Positions 23,467 to 36,068 of a DNA stretch of 64,000 bases are shown here, piece by piece; position 1 is the first letter of the stretch; each line of letters opens with the position of its first letter. The translations under genes and the position numbers were made by a program. The notes under the pieces were generated by a model. It made no database searches and was not told the origin of the DNA. It saw nothing but the letters and a program-made list of their open reading frames with translations. The stretch lies in assembly GCA_032871835.1 (NCBI GenBank), contig CM065296.1, positions 15,268,001 through 15,332,000 on the forward strand. The letters are read 5' to 3'. This DNA comes from Dipteronia dyeriana (taxonomy: Eukaryota > Streptophyta > Magnoliopsida > Sapindales > Sapindaceae).

Positions 23467-24363
23467 TGTAGGAAACCTGTTCACCGGTCACGCAGTGGAA
23501 GTAGGTTTTAAATTTTTTATACAGATCATATCTGTATATGGGACCAGTGAACTTTTGATCGTCATTATTTTTCGGAACCAATACATACAATATGTATATA
23601 CAGGAAATTGTAATCAACAAAAATTAGAAGAACATACCAATGTTTGGAGGCTCCTTCACTTTACGATGTGCTCATGTCTGAACCACTCGATCTTTCTTGC
23701 TATCTCTCAGATCTGGTAACTGCGTGTGGGCGCGTCACGGTCTCAGGAACTTGAATGGAGGATGTAGAGAGATTTGAAGAAACTCTTTATTCTATGTGTT
23801 TCAAAAACACATATAACATGAAACAAAATAGATATATCAATATAGCCTGCTCTCGTTTTTACACGAATATATATATATTACTCACGCCTTTGCAAATATA
23901 TATATAACTCACGCCTGCTGTTCGCTTTAATATAAAAATATATATATATATATCTCTCACCAATGCTCACAATTATAAAAAATATCTCTGCTGCTTTTTT
24001 TTTACACCAATATTTATAACTGCTGCTCTCAAATATATATATATATATAGCACTATTGCACTCACTTTTTTGCACAAATATATATCTCAACTCTGCGGCA
24101 CTCGTTTTAATTAATATATATTTTATATGTATTTAGTATTTACATCCTATGTAAACTCTTCTTTTGACTATTGTTTCATGTGTACACACCAATTTGCATC
24201 CAATGCAATCTCTTGTATTATTAATTGATATATATATCTTTTAATTATCCTTTTCAAATATATCTAATATATTAAAAGTGATAATAAGTATTTTAAATTT
24301 AAACTTAAATTCAAAAACTTATATAAATGATTAGTAAAAATAAAATAATCCTATTATTTTATT
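23467..24363 (-). repeat. Truncated 3' LTR of the copia element
   Basis: Matches 27529 to about 28428 of the complete LTR, including the dense (TA)n blocks near 23935 and 24035, and stops at about 24363. The rest of the LTR is absent here. Confidence 0.88.
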
Positions 24364-24404
24364 TATAGTTGCGGTCCATTCCGTAATGTACGGTGATCTT
24401 ATCC
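24364..24404 (+). repeat. Inverted LTR filler at the deletion junction
   Basis: About 40 bases (GCGGTCCATTCCGTAATGTA and flanks) are the reverse complement of 29377-29418 in the 5' LTR, with a few mismatches. They lie exactly between the truncated polyprotein and the truncated 3' LTR. Such a filler suggests repair or template switching during the deletion. Confidence 0.75.
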
Positions 24405-24659
24405 AGTAAAAGGTCTCTTAGTCATCTTACCTTCAAGACATGATTCACAGACAGGTAATGTGCCAACCTTTAACTCACTTAAAGATTCGTTTTTTACTAG
24501 TCTGTCTATCCGGTCAAGGTTGATATGACCAAGCCTTAGATGCCAGAGATACGTGTCATTATCTGGAGAAATCTTATGTCGTTTAGTTTTTGGTTTTTCA
24601 ACCTTAAACATTTCGGTGTTAAGCAGTGTAGTATGTATTAACGGTCTTAACACATACAA
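24399..24659 (-). pseudogene. GAG-pre-integrase domain, truncated
   Basis: Shows WHLRLGHINLDRI followed by CESCLEGKMTKRPF, the HHCC zinc region before copia integrase. The frame ends at the deletion junction, so the catalytic DDE core is lost. It is offset from the protease frame by a frameshift. Confidence 0.85.
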
Positions 24660-24688
24660 ATTGTTTTCATTAATTCCTGAACAAATAT

Positions 24689-25105
24689 TCAGACCATTCT
24701 TTCCAATAATAACAAACTTATTAATAAAAAAACAGAATATTTTTGTTCTAACAACTTAGAAACGGAAATCAAATTCCGTGTAAATTCAGGAATATAAAAT
24801 ACATTGTCCAACAATATATTATTATTACAAAAACGTAATTTAATTACTCCCACTGCTCGTGCCGACACGACATCCTCTGACCCCACACGTATTGAGAATG
24901 CTTGTTCCTCTAGCTGTGTCCAAGAATCAGTCCATTGTAAAGAAGAACAAACATGGTTAGTGGCCCCCGAATCAACTATCCAAGGTGAAGAATCACCTTC
25001 CACTAAACACGACTGAAGAACAAGTAAATCATTACTTTTCTTGGACTTCTTCTTGCTTTGGGCTTTCTTGGGTTTGTGCCCACCCTTCGCCTTCCCAGCA
25101 GACAA
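24689..25105 (-). pseudogene. Copia protease region
   Basis: After a lysine-rich tail of gag, WIVDSGATNHVCSS gives the aspartic protease site (DSGA), with LDNVFYIPEFTRNLISVSKL downstream, as in copia polyproteins. A frameshift near 25003-25105 separates it from gag. Confidence 0.85.
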
Positions 25106-25767
25106 CTTCCTCTTTTATTATTTAAGGAGGAAGATGGTTCAGCAACATTTGCCTCACCGATCTTTCCCTTATTGTCCTTAATTAAAGACTCAAAGGTAGC
25201 AAGCTCATTGAGCAACTGTGTAAGACTAAACTTTAACTTGTTCATCCCATAGTTGCTCTTAAACTGATCGAAACTCTTCGGAAGAGTTATCAGTATGATG
25301 TTTACTTGTCTGGGTTCGTCAATGGCACCGCAATTGACTTCTGCCGTGTTGAAGTAGGACATCATGCTCAGGACATGTTCCCGAACTGACATTCCTTCCT
25401 TCATGCGAGCGAACATAGCAGAACGAATGGCTTCGTGTCGCTTTTGCTCGGAGGGCTGCCCGAACATGGCTTGCAATGACTCCATGATTTCGAATGCTGA
25501 AGCCATTGCTTCATGCTTTGTGACAAGCACGTCTGTCATAGAAGCCAACAGATATGTTCGAGCATTCTCATCAGATGAGACCCATTGCTCGTATGCCTCA
25601 CGAACAGTTCGTGTGGCATTGGCAGCAGACGCTGGAGGACATTCCTCTGTAAGCACAAACTTGAGGTCTTTGGTGACCAATATTGCATTAATGTTAAGTT
25701 TCCACTTAGTGTAGTTATCACCAGTTAATTTGTCGTTTGTGAGAAGTTGAAATAATGCAGAAGACAT
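25003..25767 (-). CDS. Copia gag (UBN2/Retrotran_gag_2 type)
   Basis: MSSALFQLLTNDKLTGDNY opens a typical copia gag; KWKLNINAILV, TKHEAMASAFEIMESLQ, MFGQPSEQKRHEA and SLTQLLNELATFE follow. About 215 residues are intact before the frame slips into unrelated residues near 25105. No zinc knuckle is evident in this frame. It would pack element RNA into virus-like particles. The ATG at 25767 follows a leader of about 1.76 kb. Confidence 0.85.
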   Translation of the reverse strand: MSSALFQLLTNDKLTGDNYTKWKLNINAILVTKDLKFVLTEECPPASAANATRTVREAYEQWVSSDENARTYLLASMTDVLVTKHEAMASAFEIMESLQAMFGQPSEQKRHEAIRSAMFARMKEGMSVREHVLSMMSYFNTAEVNCGAIDEPRQVNIILITLPKSFDQFKSNYGMNKLKFSLTQLLNELATFESLIKDNKGKIGEANVAEPSSSLNNKRGSCLLGRRRVGTNPRKPKARRSPRKVMIYLFFSRV

Positions 25768-27528
25768 TATTGCTTAAATAAATAAAATATTCATTCAGTC
25801 ATTTATTTAAAATAAGTGCGAGTCTTTTGGCATAAATTTAAACATAATGCATACACATGTTTAACGAACTAGAACTACCCTAAAACTAGTTACTTTACCA
25901 CGACAATCCAACATACCACAAAGAAGTGCCGCCTTAGGGTCGGTCAAGTCTTTGCATGTTGGACCGAGACATTCTCAATCAAATGATATTCTAGAATAAC
26001 TTTTATTCCATATCATTCAACCATTGTTCATTCAGTCAGGTTTTGAATTAACAAACTTAATCAAAACCTTCGTGTGTGTAACCCACCATTTCGAATCTCA
26101 CGAGCTTAACTCGAGAATTGCCACCTTAGGGTCGGTCAATCCCGAAATACCCTCAGAAATCCTATCCGTTAGGAAGTCAACCTTGGTATTGACCTTTGTG
26201 GAAACCCTCTTTAAGGAGGACGAAAGCAAAAGCCGTCATGAGGCCCCACTCGGATCTCACGGTGTTGAACTAATGATGGAGACCGCAGGATATATATGTC
26301 ATATATCCCTCTCCCACTCACTATTTTAAAATTAGGGTTTTCTTTTAACCGTTAATGCACCTAGACTCTACCGGATTAAACGACTAACTTTAATCAAGTT
26401 ATCTAACGCATTAACTAATTAGAACCAAATTCTAATTAACTAATAAATTATTAATGATTTTAAACAATTAAAAATCTAATCTATTAGTGAATAGTTTAAG
26501 CATTTGTAAACTATTTACTAGGGTTAGATTATTTTGTTAGTGTTTACCAAATTTTAACTATTAAAACTCTAACACTTTATTCGGTTAATTTATTATTAGG
26601 TAATTAATCATATTAATCCTAATTACAATAAATGTCCCTATTAATCTAACTTATTAAACTCTTTAATAACTAGATTAATATTAATGAGAATTACCAAGTT
26701 TTCTAACCATTAAAAAAACTAATCTCATTATTCATAACCAATTATGTATACTGCCCATTTTAATCACATTAAAAAAAATACATAAAATATCAGGCTATGA
26801 TGCATGTATGACATATCAAATATTTTTGTGTATGCACATCTAATCTAAATGACATATGTATGCATGACAATGCTTTTATCATCACATAATATAAAACATA
26901 CATGAATTGACCGAATACTATGGATTATTTAACCTAAAAATTGGAATCTAAAATTACAAAAATTTCCCAAGGCATTCCTTGGTCTTCTAGTAACTTCAGA
27001 TATCTTCCAGTCTCTTCAGGTCACGCCGATTCATCTCATGAATCCATCTTCACGATTTTTCCAGGTCTTCAATATAGGTTACATTTTTTTTACAATACAA
27101 TAAAAAATATATATATATAAACAAAAATAATAATAATAATAATAATACAACCCATAAACCCTAAATCCACAGTACCATATAATTAACGATCTATCATTTT
27201 TTTGTAAATTAAAAAATAATAATAATAATATACATACAAAAACATCATACAGTCAATTTAAATTGTGCCTACACAATTCATACATACAGGAGCATCGAAA
27301 ACAATTTCCTGTTCCGAAAAATAAACCTGCCTCTTATACCAATTGTAGATACCAATTCCCATCTCGTGGGTGTGGGCACGGTCCAAACTCCTTGGGGTGA
27401 CACCCACAGATACCTATCAGAGCACTCCTCTAAGAAGCCCTCGGACGGAGAGCCACGCTTCGTCACATGATCACGCGTGAGAGTTCCCTGGGATCGGCCA
27501 GTCGCCACTGCTTTTGCTTTCATACCAA
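25768..27528 (-). other. Copia 5' leader with several PBS-like motifs
   Basis: No convincing protein. ATTGGTATGAAAGC directly follows the 5' LTR (27515-27528). Two further ATTGGTAT motifs occur within 200 bases (about 27333-27356), one as CTACAATTGGTATAAGAGG, which looks like an LTR end plus PBS. The remainder is AT-rich, with a repeated CACCTTAGGGTCGGTCAA at about 25930 and 26120. Confidence 0.65.
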
Positions 27529-29667
27529 TTGTAGGAACCCTGTTCACCGGTCACACAGCGGAAGTAGGTTTTAAAATTTTTATACAGATCATATCTGTAT
27601 ATGGGACCAGTGAACTTTTGATCGTCATTATTTTTCGGAACCAATACATACAATATGTATATACAGAAAATTGTAATCAACAAAAATTAGAAGAACATAC
27701 CAACGTTTGGAGGCTCCTTCACTTTACGATGTGCTCATGTCTGAACCACTCGATCTTTCTTGCTATCTCCCGGATCTGGTAACTGCGTGTGGGCGCGTCA
27801 CGGTCTCAGGAACTTGAATGGAGGATGTTGAGAGATTTGAAGAAACTCTTTATTCTATGTGTTTCAAAAACACATATAACATGAAACAAAATAGATATAT
27901 CAATATAGCCTGCTCTCGTTTTTACACGAATATATATATCTATTACTCACGCCTTTGCAAATATATATATATATATATATATAACTCACGCCTGCTGTTC
28001 GCTTTAATATCAATATATATATATATATATCTCACCAATGCTCACAATTATAAAAATATCTCTGCTGCTTTTTTTCTTTTACACCAATATTTATAACTGC
28101 TGCTCTCAAATATATATATATAGCTCTATTGCACTCACTTTTTTGCACAAATATATATCTCAACTCTGCGGCACTCGTTTTAATTAATATATATTACATA
28201 TGTATTTAGTATTTACATCCTATGTAAACTCTTCTTTTGATTATTGTTTCATGTGTACACACCAATTTGCATCCAATGCAATCTCTTGTATTATTTATTG
28301 ATATATATCTTTTAATTATCCTTTTCAAATATATCTAATATATTAAAAGTGATAATAAGTATTTTAAATTTAAACTTAAATTCAAATACTTATATAAATG
28401 ATTTAGTAAAAATAAAATAATCATATTATTTTATCTTCACCTAAATCCATATATCAACTAACACACACCATTTAATAGTTAATTAATAATTCATAATTAT
28501 CAATATAATTAAATTATCTAATTATTTAATTAATTTAACTATTAACATTCATTAATTAAATAATCTCATTATTCAATTAATTCCCGAATAAATACGTGTC
28601 ACTTTCGTAACACAATTAATTGGACAATCCAATTAATTAACCGTGACCCTTGTTACCTAAATCGATCGGGCTAGCAAGGGGACCTAATGACCAAACAATA
28701 TTTTGAGCTCTAATAATCCCCGGAATCATTAATTAAACTCTTTAATTAATATTCCTTGATTATTAACTCCGGTGTTATTCCACTAAAAACCCGAAGCTGC
28801 ACTCTCTCAACTGTAGACGCTTTTACACAGATCGATACAACTCGGTGTCCATCGATATGTCTATTACACATGGTGTGATCCTCCACAGTAGTTCATAATT
28901 AGAGCTGGGTCATAATGTCTGTTATACCCCTCTAATTACATATATCCTTTAAGCACCGTTGAGTCTATAATGAACAATAAATCCTATTTCCTTACGGAAT
29001 TAGTAGAGCGCTCATATTGTCCAAGCCCCGACCTTAAGGGAATTACCATCTACTTCTCACAAGAAGGAGTGGATTCCACTATTGTGTACAAACCTTCCCA
29101 GCCACAAGCCAAATCGTAATCCCAACATACGGAGCATATTGATCGGGAACTGCATCCGACCTCACCCGTGGTATATCAAAGACCACGATCTAATCTGAAG
29201 GAGTCGATAAGTCACTCAGGATTAAGATCACCCATATATAGCCATCATTAGTTGATATATATGAATCTCATCGATAAACCGATCTTATTGAGAGATTCAT
29301 ATAGATCATGACCCAGTTCTATATGATCACATCATACAAGGTGCCTCCATTCTCATATCTCCATATGAATGATTCAGGATAGAATCACCGTACATTATGG
29401 AATGGACCGCAGCTATAGATTTACCACAAATAAAGTACCCAACTTTATTTGCCATCTATGGACTCTTTAGATTGCACGTCTCTTACTGTATCCATCCGTA
29501 TATGACACTCATATACACAGTTCAAGATTACATCCGACAATCTTGAATGTTAAATTTATGCACAAGTTTATAAAATAAATAACATAACAAGAATGAATTG
29601 AACTTTTCTTTTTATTTATTTCATAAATCCATTTACAAATTACATCTTTAGGGCATAAACCCCAACA
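27529..29667 (-). repeat. 5' LTR of the copia element (2.1 kb)
   Basis: Full LTR. The U5 side (27529-28430) is duplicated at 23467-24363 and rich in (TA)n. The U3 side (28430-29667) is present only here. Confidence 0.88.
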
Positions 29668-29717
29668 GTAACAATGGTCAAAAAGGACGGCAAAGTCTTT
29701 TTGAAAATCTGTATTTT

Positions 29718-30206
29718 CTAAGAGTATTTTTGTAACCAAGTTTTAGCTTTATCTTTTAAGGAAAAAGGGAAAAACTTAAGCTTGATTATATCCATGCTAA
29801 CATTTTGGTTAGTGCAAGTGTTACAGACTTCCTCAAACTCCCTAAGATGCAAATAAGGTTTTTCAGATTCAAGACAGTGAAAATTGGGTAAAAGTTGAAT
29901 GATTCCCGGTTTAAAATTAAAGTGTGTTGCATTTGGTGGGAAAGCTATGCATGAAAGTGCTCTAGTACGTGTGGGGTTCATGTAGTTTTTAAGAGTTCTA
30001 GGTGGATTTGGGTTAATGTGTTGGTCATGGTCAACATAAGGCAGATGGTTGTTGTGTTGAGACACGTTGTCAAGGTTGTCTAAAAGGTTCTCAGCTTGGT
30101 TTCCTGCTGGATGTCTAAGTGGGTTTTCAGCCATGTTGTTGGTGAATGTGAGTGATTGTGATCTCCTAATTAATTTACCACTAGATGTTCGAGACCAATG
30201 TCTCAT
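29718..30206 (-). pseudogene. Ty3/gypsy gag of the LOG-carrying element (truncated)
   Basis: The N-terminal part of a plant Ty3 gag is clear: FNFKPGIIQLLPNFHCLES, PYLHLREFEEVCNTC and IIKLKFFPFSLKDKAKTWL match the conserved core of the Tat/Athila-type Retrotrans_gag domain. After KTWL the similarity ends and a stop follows within five residues, so about half of a normal gag and the zinc knuckle are lacking. The ATG at 30206 or the later one beginning MAENPLRH (about 30134) may be the start. In context it is the first ORF after the PBS. Confidence 0.85.
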
Positions 30207-30690
30207 GCAAATTTAATGAGGGTTCATGATGGTGAAATACACAAATATGAAGAAAATAAAAGAAAAAAGAAAAAAAAGTGATGAAAATAACATGCAAAAA
30301 TTCTAAGGGTGTAAATGTAAATATGCACAAATGTTGGGGCAAAAGTACAAATAGTTATAAATATAGGGACTAAAGTGAAAATATGATAATTACATGCACT
30401 GATATGCAAAAATAAAAAATTAAATGACCTATATGCAAATACAAACTAGATCTAAGCTAAAATGCAAATAAAAAGTTGAAGGACTAAAATGAAAAAATGT
30501 GATTAATGATTACAAGTGTTTTTTTTTTTAAAGTGGATGAAGTTTATGATTGAGATGAGTGATGCAAAATTAAATACAAAATAAGAACAAAGAAGATAGA
30601 AAAAAAATTGCAAAACTAAAATAAAATTAAAAAGAAATTACTTCTACAAAGAAAGACGGAATTACCTCCCCGGCAGCAGTGCCAAAAACT
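30207..30690 (-). other. PBS and leader of the LOG-carrying element
   Basis: Next to the 5' LTR the minus strand reads TTTTTGGCACTGCTGCCGGG (within about 30668-30687), a variant of the TTTTTGGCGCCGTTGCCGGGG PBS region of Athila/Tat-type elements. The leader to gag is A/T-rich without ORFs. Confidence 0.8.
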
Positions 30691-31271
30691 TGACACGTCC
30701 TAAAGAAGTGTTCCTACTCCCAAGTATAAGAGTGTCATAGTAATAAATTAACCGGTAAGACCGGGTAGAACCACAGGGAGGTCGTTCACTTGTCCTTGTA
30801 GAATTAATTTTCTAGATTAATTACTAAGCTTATTATAAAATGTAAATCAATTAAAATTAAAACTGTGCCTACGGGATCTACTATTGGTAATTCGATTATG
30901 ATCCAATTATTAATTTTTAGTCCAGATTAATGGGAGGGTATTCCACTCCACTGTCCACTCGCTGATTGATGTGGGTAAAAGTACCCACTGTGCTAGACAA
31001 TATCTGTCTGTCTAAAGTGAGTCAAAACTCAACAAAGATCAGAGGGGAGAAACCACTCTCTGATGGATATGGGTAAAAGTACCCATTGTGCTAGACAATA
31101 TCTGTCTGTCTACAGTGAGTCAAAAACTCCACAAAGATCAGAGGGGAGAAAGCAAAAAAATAATAAACTTACCATAATTGGATCATATTTTCCATACCAA
31201 CAGTATCACCTTTGGCCCCAACTATATAAAATTAGCCAAACATAATTTAACTAGAAAATAACTTTTTATTT
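30691..31271 (-). repeat. 5' LTR of the LOG-carrying element, inner part
   Basis: Matches 1316 to about 1900 of the other LTR, including the tandem roughly 100-bp unit (about 30950-31150). It is interrupted after TTTTATTT by the Tat element. TSD TATTT is 31267-31271. Confidence 0.92.
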
Positions 31272-32163
31272 TGTCGTATGTGAATTTTACCAAGCATACA
31301 CGTCATCGACAGGAAGGAGAAAATTGCCAGGTGGACGCTCTAATAGGCACTCAGGAAATATCATACGAGACGTCATTAAAGAGAAGAAGCCCGGGTAAAC
31401 TAGTCAAGCAAGACCTACTCGAGATCAACTAAACTACCCCGAATCAATTAAACGTACTCGGGGTTAGCAGAAATACATTCTCTATTCGAGATCAGGAGAC
31501 ATCACTCGGGACCAGCACACATCATATCCTACTCGGGAAGAACATGACAACCGAGCAAAGAAGCCTAGTAAATAGTCCACAAGTTAAGTCACGCAAGTTT
31601 CCTCAACAAAGAGGGATTCTAAAGAAGAAAGAGAATGTCAAGCATAAAAGGTTCCTCTTCGAGAACACTTCTATTTCTACAAAAAGACTACACTCTTATA
31701 AGGAAATAAGTCCTAATCGGACTACGTTACTAGAATCACATTCAATCTCAATACAAGCTTCCGAAACAGGAAAGAAGACAAATCCACTACGAATAAGAAA
31801 CCAAGTCACAATTAAATGCAAAGATCTTATATTACTTGTACAGAGCAGATTAGGGTTCTGTAAACATATAAATAGATCCATAATCTCGTAAAAAAGGGAT
31901 ATAGAGAAAAAAACATAACATTAATTATAGAGAGATACAGAGAGAGAAAAGAGAGATCGAGAGCTTGTAATATTTCGAATTCATAGTGGATTTTGGCCAA
32001 GTTGGTCATTCAACCACCTGTGGACGTTTCTCCGGTCATCAGAGTTTTACCACATAAAAAAATCGTCTTGTTTACTTTCTCGTTCTCTCTCTCTCTTTGA
32101 AATCTAAAGCCGAAATCCAACCCTTGTTGGCTTTCTGATACAATCCATAAATCAACGTCAACA
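31272..32163 (+). repeat. 5' LTR of the Tat element
   Basis: TGTCGTATGTGAATTTTACC to AACGTCAACA. Compared with 42353-43242 I count about five differences in the first 130 bases. PBS TGGCACTAGAAGTCGGG starts at 32166. Confidence 0.93.
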
Positions 32164-32839
32164 ATTGGCACTAGAAGTCGGGTTTGAACCTCCGATTTAA
32201 TTAAAAGCAATGGTAGGAAGTAGAAGCAGTTCTGGGAATGGCCAAAAAACACTAGATAACTTCCATGTTGACAGTACATCACGAGAACCTGCAGAAAACA
32301 CAGAAAACCAACCCACACACCTGGCAGGGGTCCAGTAAATTCCTCCAACCAGCATAAACCTGACTCTGCGTTTTCGAGAGGTATTGCAGCAATTGGTGGC
32401 AGACGCAGCAAGGGAATGTGTTGATCTACTGGCTACAGAAGCACAGACTCCTAATCTTCCACCTGTAAGGCTTCGTTGGATAGTAGTAGGGCCAGAAATA
32501 ACTATACCGGAAATTGAAAGGAACTCTACCCTAATCAACCAGACTGGGCACGAAACACCCGAAGAGGAACCACCACACCAGAGGCTGAACCAGGATTAGA
32601 CAGTACATGCTAGACACCGGAAATATGACCGACACAGAGATCGATCATCATCAGAAGATAGTGATCGGTGCCACCACAAGCGTTATCACGGGATTATACG
32701 AGAAACTTGGCATCAGAATGAAGAGCCAGAAAGAGGAATGATGATCACCCAGCGGTTTAACAGTCAGGGAAGCCTGGTGGGAGACAGAGATGTTATAATC
32801 TAGAGTTTAACTCGAGAAGTCGAGAACAACAAGCATCAG

Positions 32840-33450
32840 ATGGATGCGCTGGTCAGACTCTATGGGTATAACGATTTGTCTGATGACGATTCAGACAGTC
32901 CATTCACCAAGGAAATCCTACGGACTCTATTTCTAGAGAGGTTCAAGATGCCACACGTGGAGCAGTTCAAGAAAGATACGGACCCAAAAGAGCACGTCAG
33001 GCGCTTTAAAAACGTCATAGCTCAATACGCTCACATTGAACCCTTACTGTGTCTTAACTTTCCATAAACATTTGGAGACACAGGTTCAAGATGGTTCGGG
33101 AGATTGCCCCCGGCGAGCATCAGAAATTTTAGTGAACTGAGCAAAAGCTTCTCAAGGCAATTTCTGAGCAATGTTCATAGGAAAAAGTCGGTGGCTTACC
33201 TTTCTCAAAAAAAGCAAGGGAATGATGAGTCACTGAAGAAATACTTGGGACGATTCGGCCAAGCAGTATCAGAAATTGGCAGTGCAAATGATGAAGCAAT
33301 TATTGCCGCATTCATCAACAACCTGCAGAATGGACGACTATCCTTTGATTTGAGAAGAGCTCGGCTGACCAGGTATGCTGACATGATAGAAATGCGGGAG
33401 GATACGCTCTGGCCGAGGAAGAAGAGTTGGCTACATGAGAAAGCTATATG
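32840..33450 (+). pseudogene. Tat gag
   Basis: PFTKEILRTLFLERFKMP and DPKEHVRRFKN are followed by WFGRLPPASIRNFSELSK and FINNLQNG, the Retrotrans_gag core. An in-frame TAA at 33065-33067 (after LNFP) and a frameshift near 33400-33450 break it. The upstream part (32384-32839) is gag leader/N-terminus too decayed to frame. Confidence 0.85.
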
Positions 33451-34416
33451 CACGGAGGAAAGCCCGAGCAGAAGGATGCCGAATCCAAGGGGCAGAACCA
33501 AAAGGGAATGCAGAAAGGAAACGGCAAAAAGAAAAGTAAAGAAGGGGGCAACAGGAAATATGCTGAACAATCCACAGAGAAGTACCGAGGCAGATATACC
33601 AATTACACCCCTCTTCGGAAAAAACAAGAGGAAATCCTGGCCATCCTAGAAGAGAAGAATATGGTACAAGAACCACGGCGACAGTCTCAGTTTGCCCGGA
33701 GAGATACAACCAAGTATTGCAGATTTCATAAGGAAACCGGTCACGAGACTTCAAAGTGTTTCCAACTCAGAGATTATATAGAAACTCTTATTTGGGAAGG
33801 ACACCTGCAGGATGTAATCTTGAAAAAGGATGAGAAATTAGAAGCTAAGAAAGAGGTCAAGGCCGATCTCTCTGGACGAAATCAAAGAGCCAGTCCTGAA
33901 GCCAATCAGATAATACATACAATTTTTAGAGGACCATCTACTGGGAAAAGCAACCGAGAACGAACTCAGGAAATCAGGGATGCCATAGAAGCAAGAAATA
34001 ACTTTGATGTGAACTCGGTTGAGCCAGACCCGAAAAGAATAAAGGAAGGATGGGACCTGATAATATTTACAGAGGCAGATTCCCATGGCGTCGACGTTCG
34101 GCCCAATGACGCCTTGGTCATAAGTGCCCGGATTTGTCATTGGGAAGTCAGAAGAATCCAGATAGATAATGGGAGTTCAGCAGACATCCTCAATGTAACC
34201 GTCTACAACCAGCTAAGGTTAGACCGAAAAGATCTGCAACCTTTCCATACTCCGCTCAGAGGGTTTGGAGGGATAGAGGTTAGGTCGCTTGGGAAGGTAA
34301 AGCTACCCGTAAAGATTGGAACGGCACCATGCCAGAGGACCATCCTGCTTGACTTCGTGGTGGTTGACTTAGAAAATTGGCCGTATAATGCATTATTGGG
34401 TCAGCCAATTTTTTAA
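33448..34416 (+). pseudogene. Tat gag C-terminus and aspartic protease
   Basis: A lysine-rich segment leads into KYCRFHKETGHETSKCFQLR, a CHHC-like knuckle region of Tat gag, and then IQIDNGSSADIL, the protease site in the DNGSSADIL form common in this lineage, ending LLGQPIF and a stop. The stretch is open for 322 codons. Confidence 0.87.
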
Positions 34417-34497
34417 TAAAACAAGGGCTGTGACAAACACTTATGCATTAATGATCCGACAGAGCAGGGGGTCGGGGTAATCAAGGGATCCTAAGAG

Positions 34498-36062
34498 ATG
34501 GCCCGAAGAGCGAACCTGTCAGTATACAAAGACAAAAATGATGTTGAACAAGTGTGCACCATATTGCAGCCAAGTCAGCACAAAGAATCCTTATCATTCG
34601 AGTTGGATCCAAGGGAAGAGTCAAATGAATCCAAAATAGAACCGATTGAAGAAATTGTATTAAAAGACGATGAACCTGATAAGAAGGTCAAGATCGGGGC
34701 TAACTTGGAAAGAAAAGTCAAGCAAGATCTCACCAATCTGCTTAAAGAGTACAAAGACGTGTTCCCCTGGAGCCATAAAGATATGGCTGGGATAGATGCC
34801 CGAATAATGTCTCACCATCTCGCAGTAGACCCGAATGCAAAACCAGTAATACAAAGAGAAGATCATTCAATCCCGAAAGAAGTCGGGCAATCAAACAAGA
34901 GGTGGAAAAGCTACTTGTTACAGGATCAATTAGAGAGGTCAACTACCCTCAATGGGTAGCCAACGTAGTCTTCGTCCAAAAGAAAAATGGGTAATGGAGG
35001 ATGTGCGTAGATTTTACGGATCTGAACAAGGCATGCCCAAAAGACAGCTTCCCACTTCTAAGGTTAGACCAGCTAGTGGATGCCACAACAGGCCACGAAT
35101 TGCTCAGCTTCATGGACGCCTACTCGGGATACAACCAGATCAGGATGAACAAGGCCGACGAGGAAAAAACAGCATTCACAACAGATCAGGGTTTATACTG
35201 TTACATGGTAATGCCCTTCGGTTTGAAAAATGTGGGTGCTACATACCAAAGGCTGGTCAATAGAATCTTTACTCGACAAATAGGAAGAAACATGGAAGTG
35301 TAAATTGATGACATGCTGACTAAAAGTATCTAGGCAGATAAGCATAGCCTGGACCTCCGAGAAACATTTGATGTCCTAAGGAGATACCAGATGAAGTTGA
35401 ACCCGAACAAATGTTTATTCGGAGTCCCTTCAGGAAGATTCCTAGGTTTTCAAGTTCACCAAAGAGGAATCGAAGTTAATCCCGAGAAGATCCTGGCCCT
35501 GTAGAAAATGACCTCATAAAAAACGTTAAAAGATGTACAGCGCCTAACAGGGTGTCTGGCTTCCTTGAGAAGATTCATTTCAAAGGCTACAAACAGGTGC
35601 ACACCTTTCTTCAAAATAATCAAAAAAGGGAAAGGACTCGAATGGAATGAAGAATGCGAGCAGTCATTCTTAAAAAAAAAAAAGTATCTGGGACAGGCTC
35701 CGATTCTCTCAAAACCACAAACGGGGGAAGTAATTTAGTTATACCTATCAATAACTAAGCTTGCAACAAGCTCAGTCTTAGTCAGAACAAAAGATGGAGT
35801 GCAGAAACCAGTGTATTATACCAGCAAGACACTCCTACCACCTGAGACCAGGTACTCACAGTCAGAGAAAATGGCCTTAGCATTGGTTTCAGCGGCAAAA
35901 AAACTGAGACCATACTTTCAGGCCCATATAATCCAGGTTCTCACCGACTGCCCATTAAGACAAATTCTGCAAAAGCCAGAAATATCAGGAAGACTGACCA
36001 AATGGGAAATCGAGTTAAGTGAATTCGACATTCATTATGTCCTCAGAACATCCCTCAAATGA
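34498..36062 (+). pseudogene. Tat reverse transcriptase and RNase H
   Basis: After YKDVFPWSHKDM the frame shifts near 34940. Fingers/palm motifs are KKNGKWRMCVDFTDLNKACP, FMDAYSGYNQI and YMVMPFGLKN. The YxDD box has lost its first residue: EV-stop-IDDM at about 35296-35312, so TAA stands where a Tyr codon is expected. The connection and RNase H follow (ETRYSQSEKMALALV, LTDCPLRQIL). Several stops (35329, 35502, 35737, 36060) confirm decay. Confidence 0.87.
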
Positions 36063-36068
36063 CAAGTT

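Larger units (their letters stand above)
23467..29667 (-). mobile_element. Internally deleted Ty1/copia element inserted beside gag
   Basis: Reads on the minus strand: 5' LTR 27529-29667 (starts TGTTGGGGTTTATGCCC, ends GGGTTCCTACA), PBS ATTGGTATGAAAGC, a long leader, gag, protease and GAG-pre-integrase, then a sudden junction at about 24405 into a truncated 3' LTR (23467-about 24363). Integrase core, RT, RNase H, PPT and much of U3 are missing. The TSD is GTAAT/GTAAC (23462-23466, 29668-29672; one mismatch). The target was the LOG-carrying element just downstream of its gag. Confidence 0.88.

Noticed and set aside
23878..24090. Tyr/Ile-rich ORFs here and at 27818-28096
   Set aside because: Translated (TA)n of the copia LTR.
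25058..25714. ORFs on the plus strand
   Set aside because: Shadows of the minus-strand copia gag.
26024..26329. 101-codon ORF in the copia leader
   Set aside because: No family match; leader DNA with a repeated motif explains it.
33205..33627. Long minus-strand ORFs over Tat gag
   Set aside because: Complement of real gag frames; the genuine antisense ORF is further downstream.
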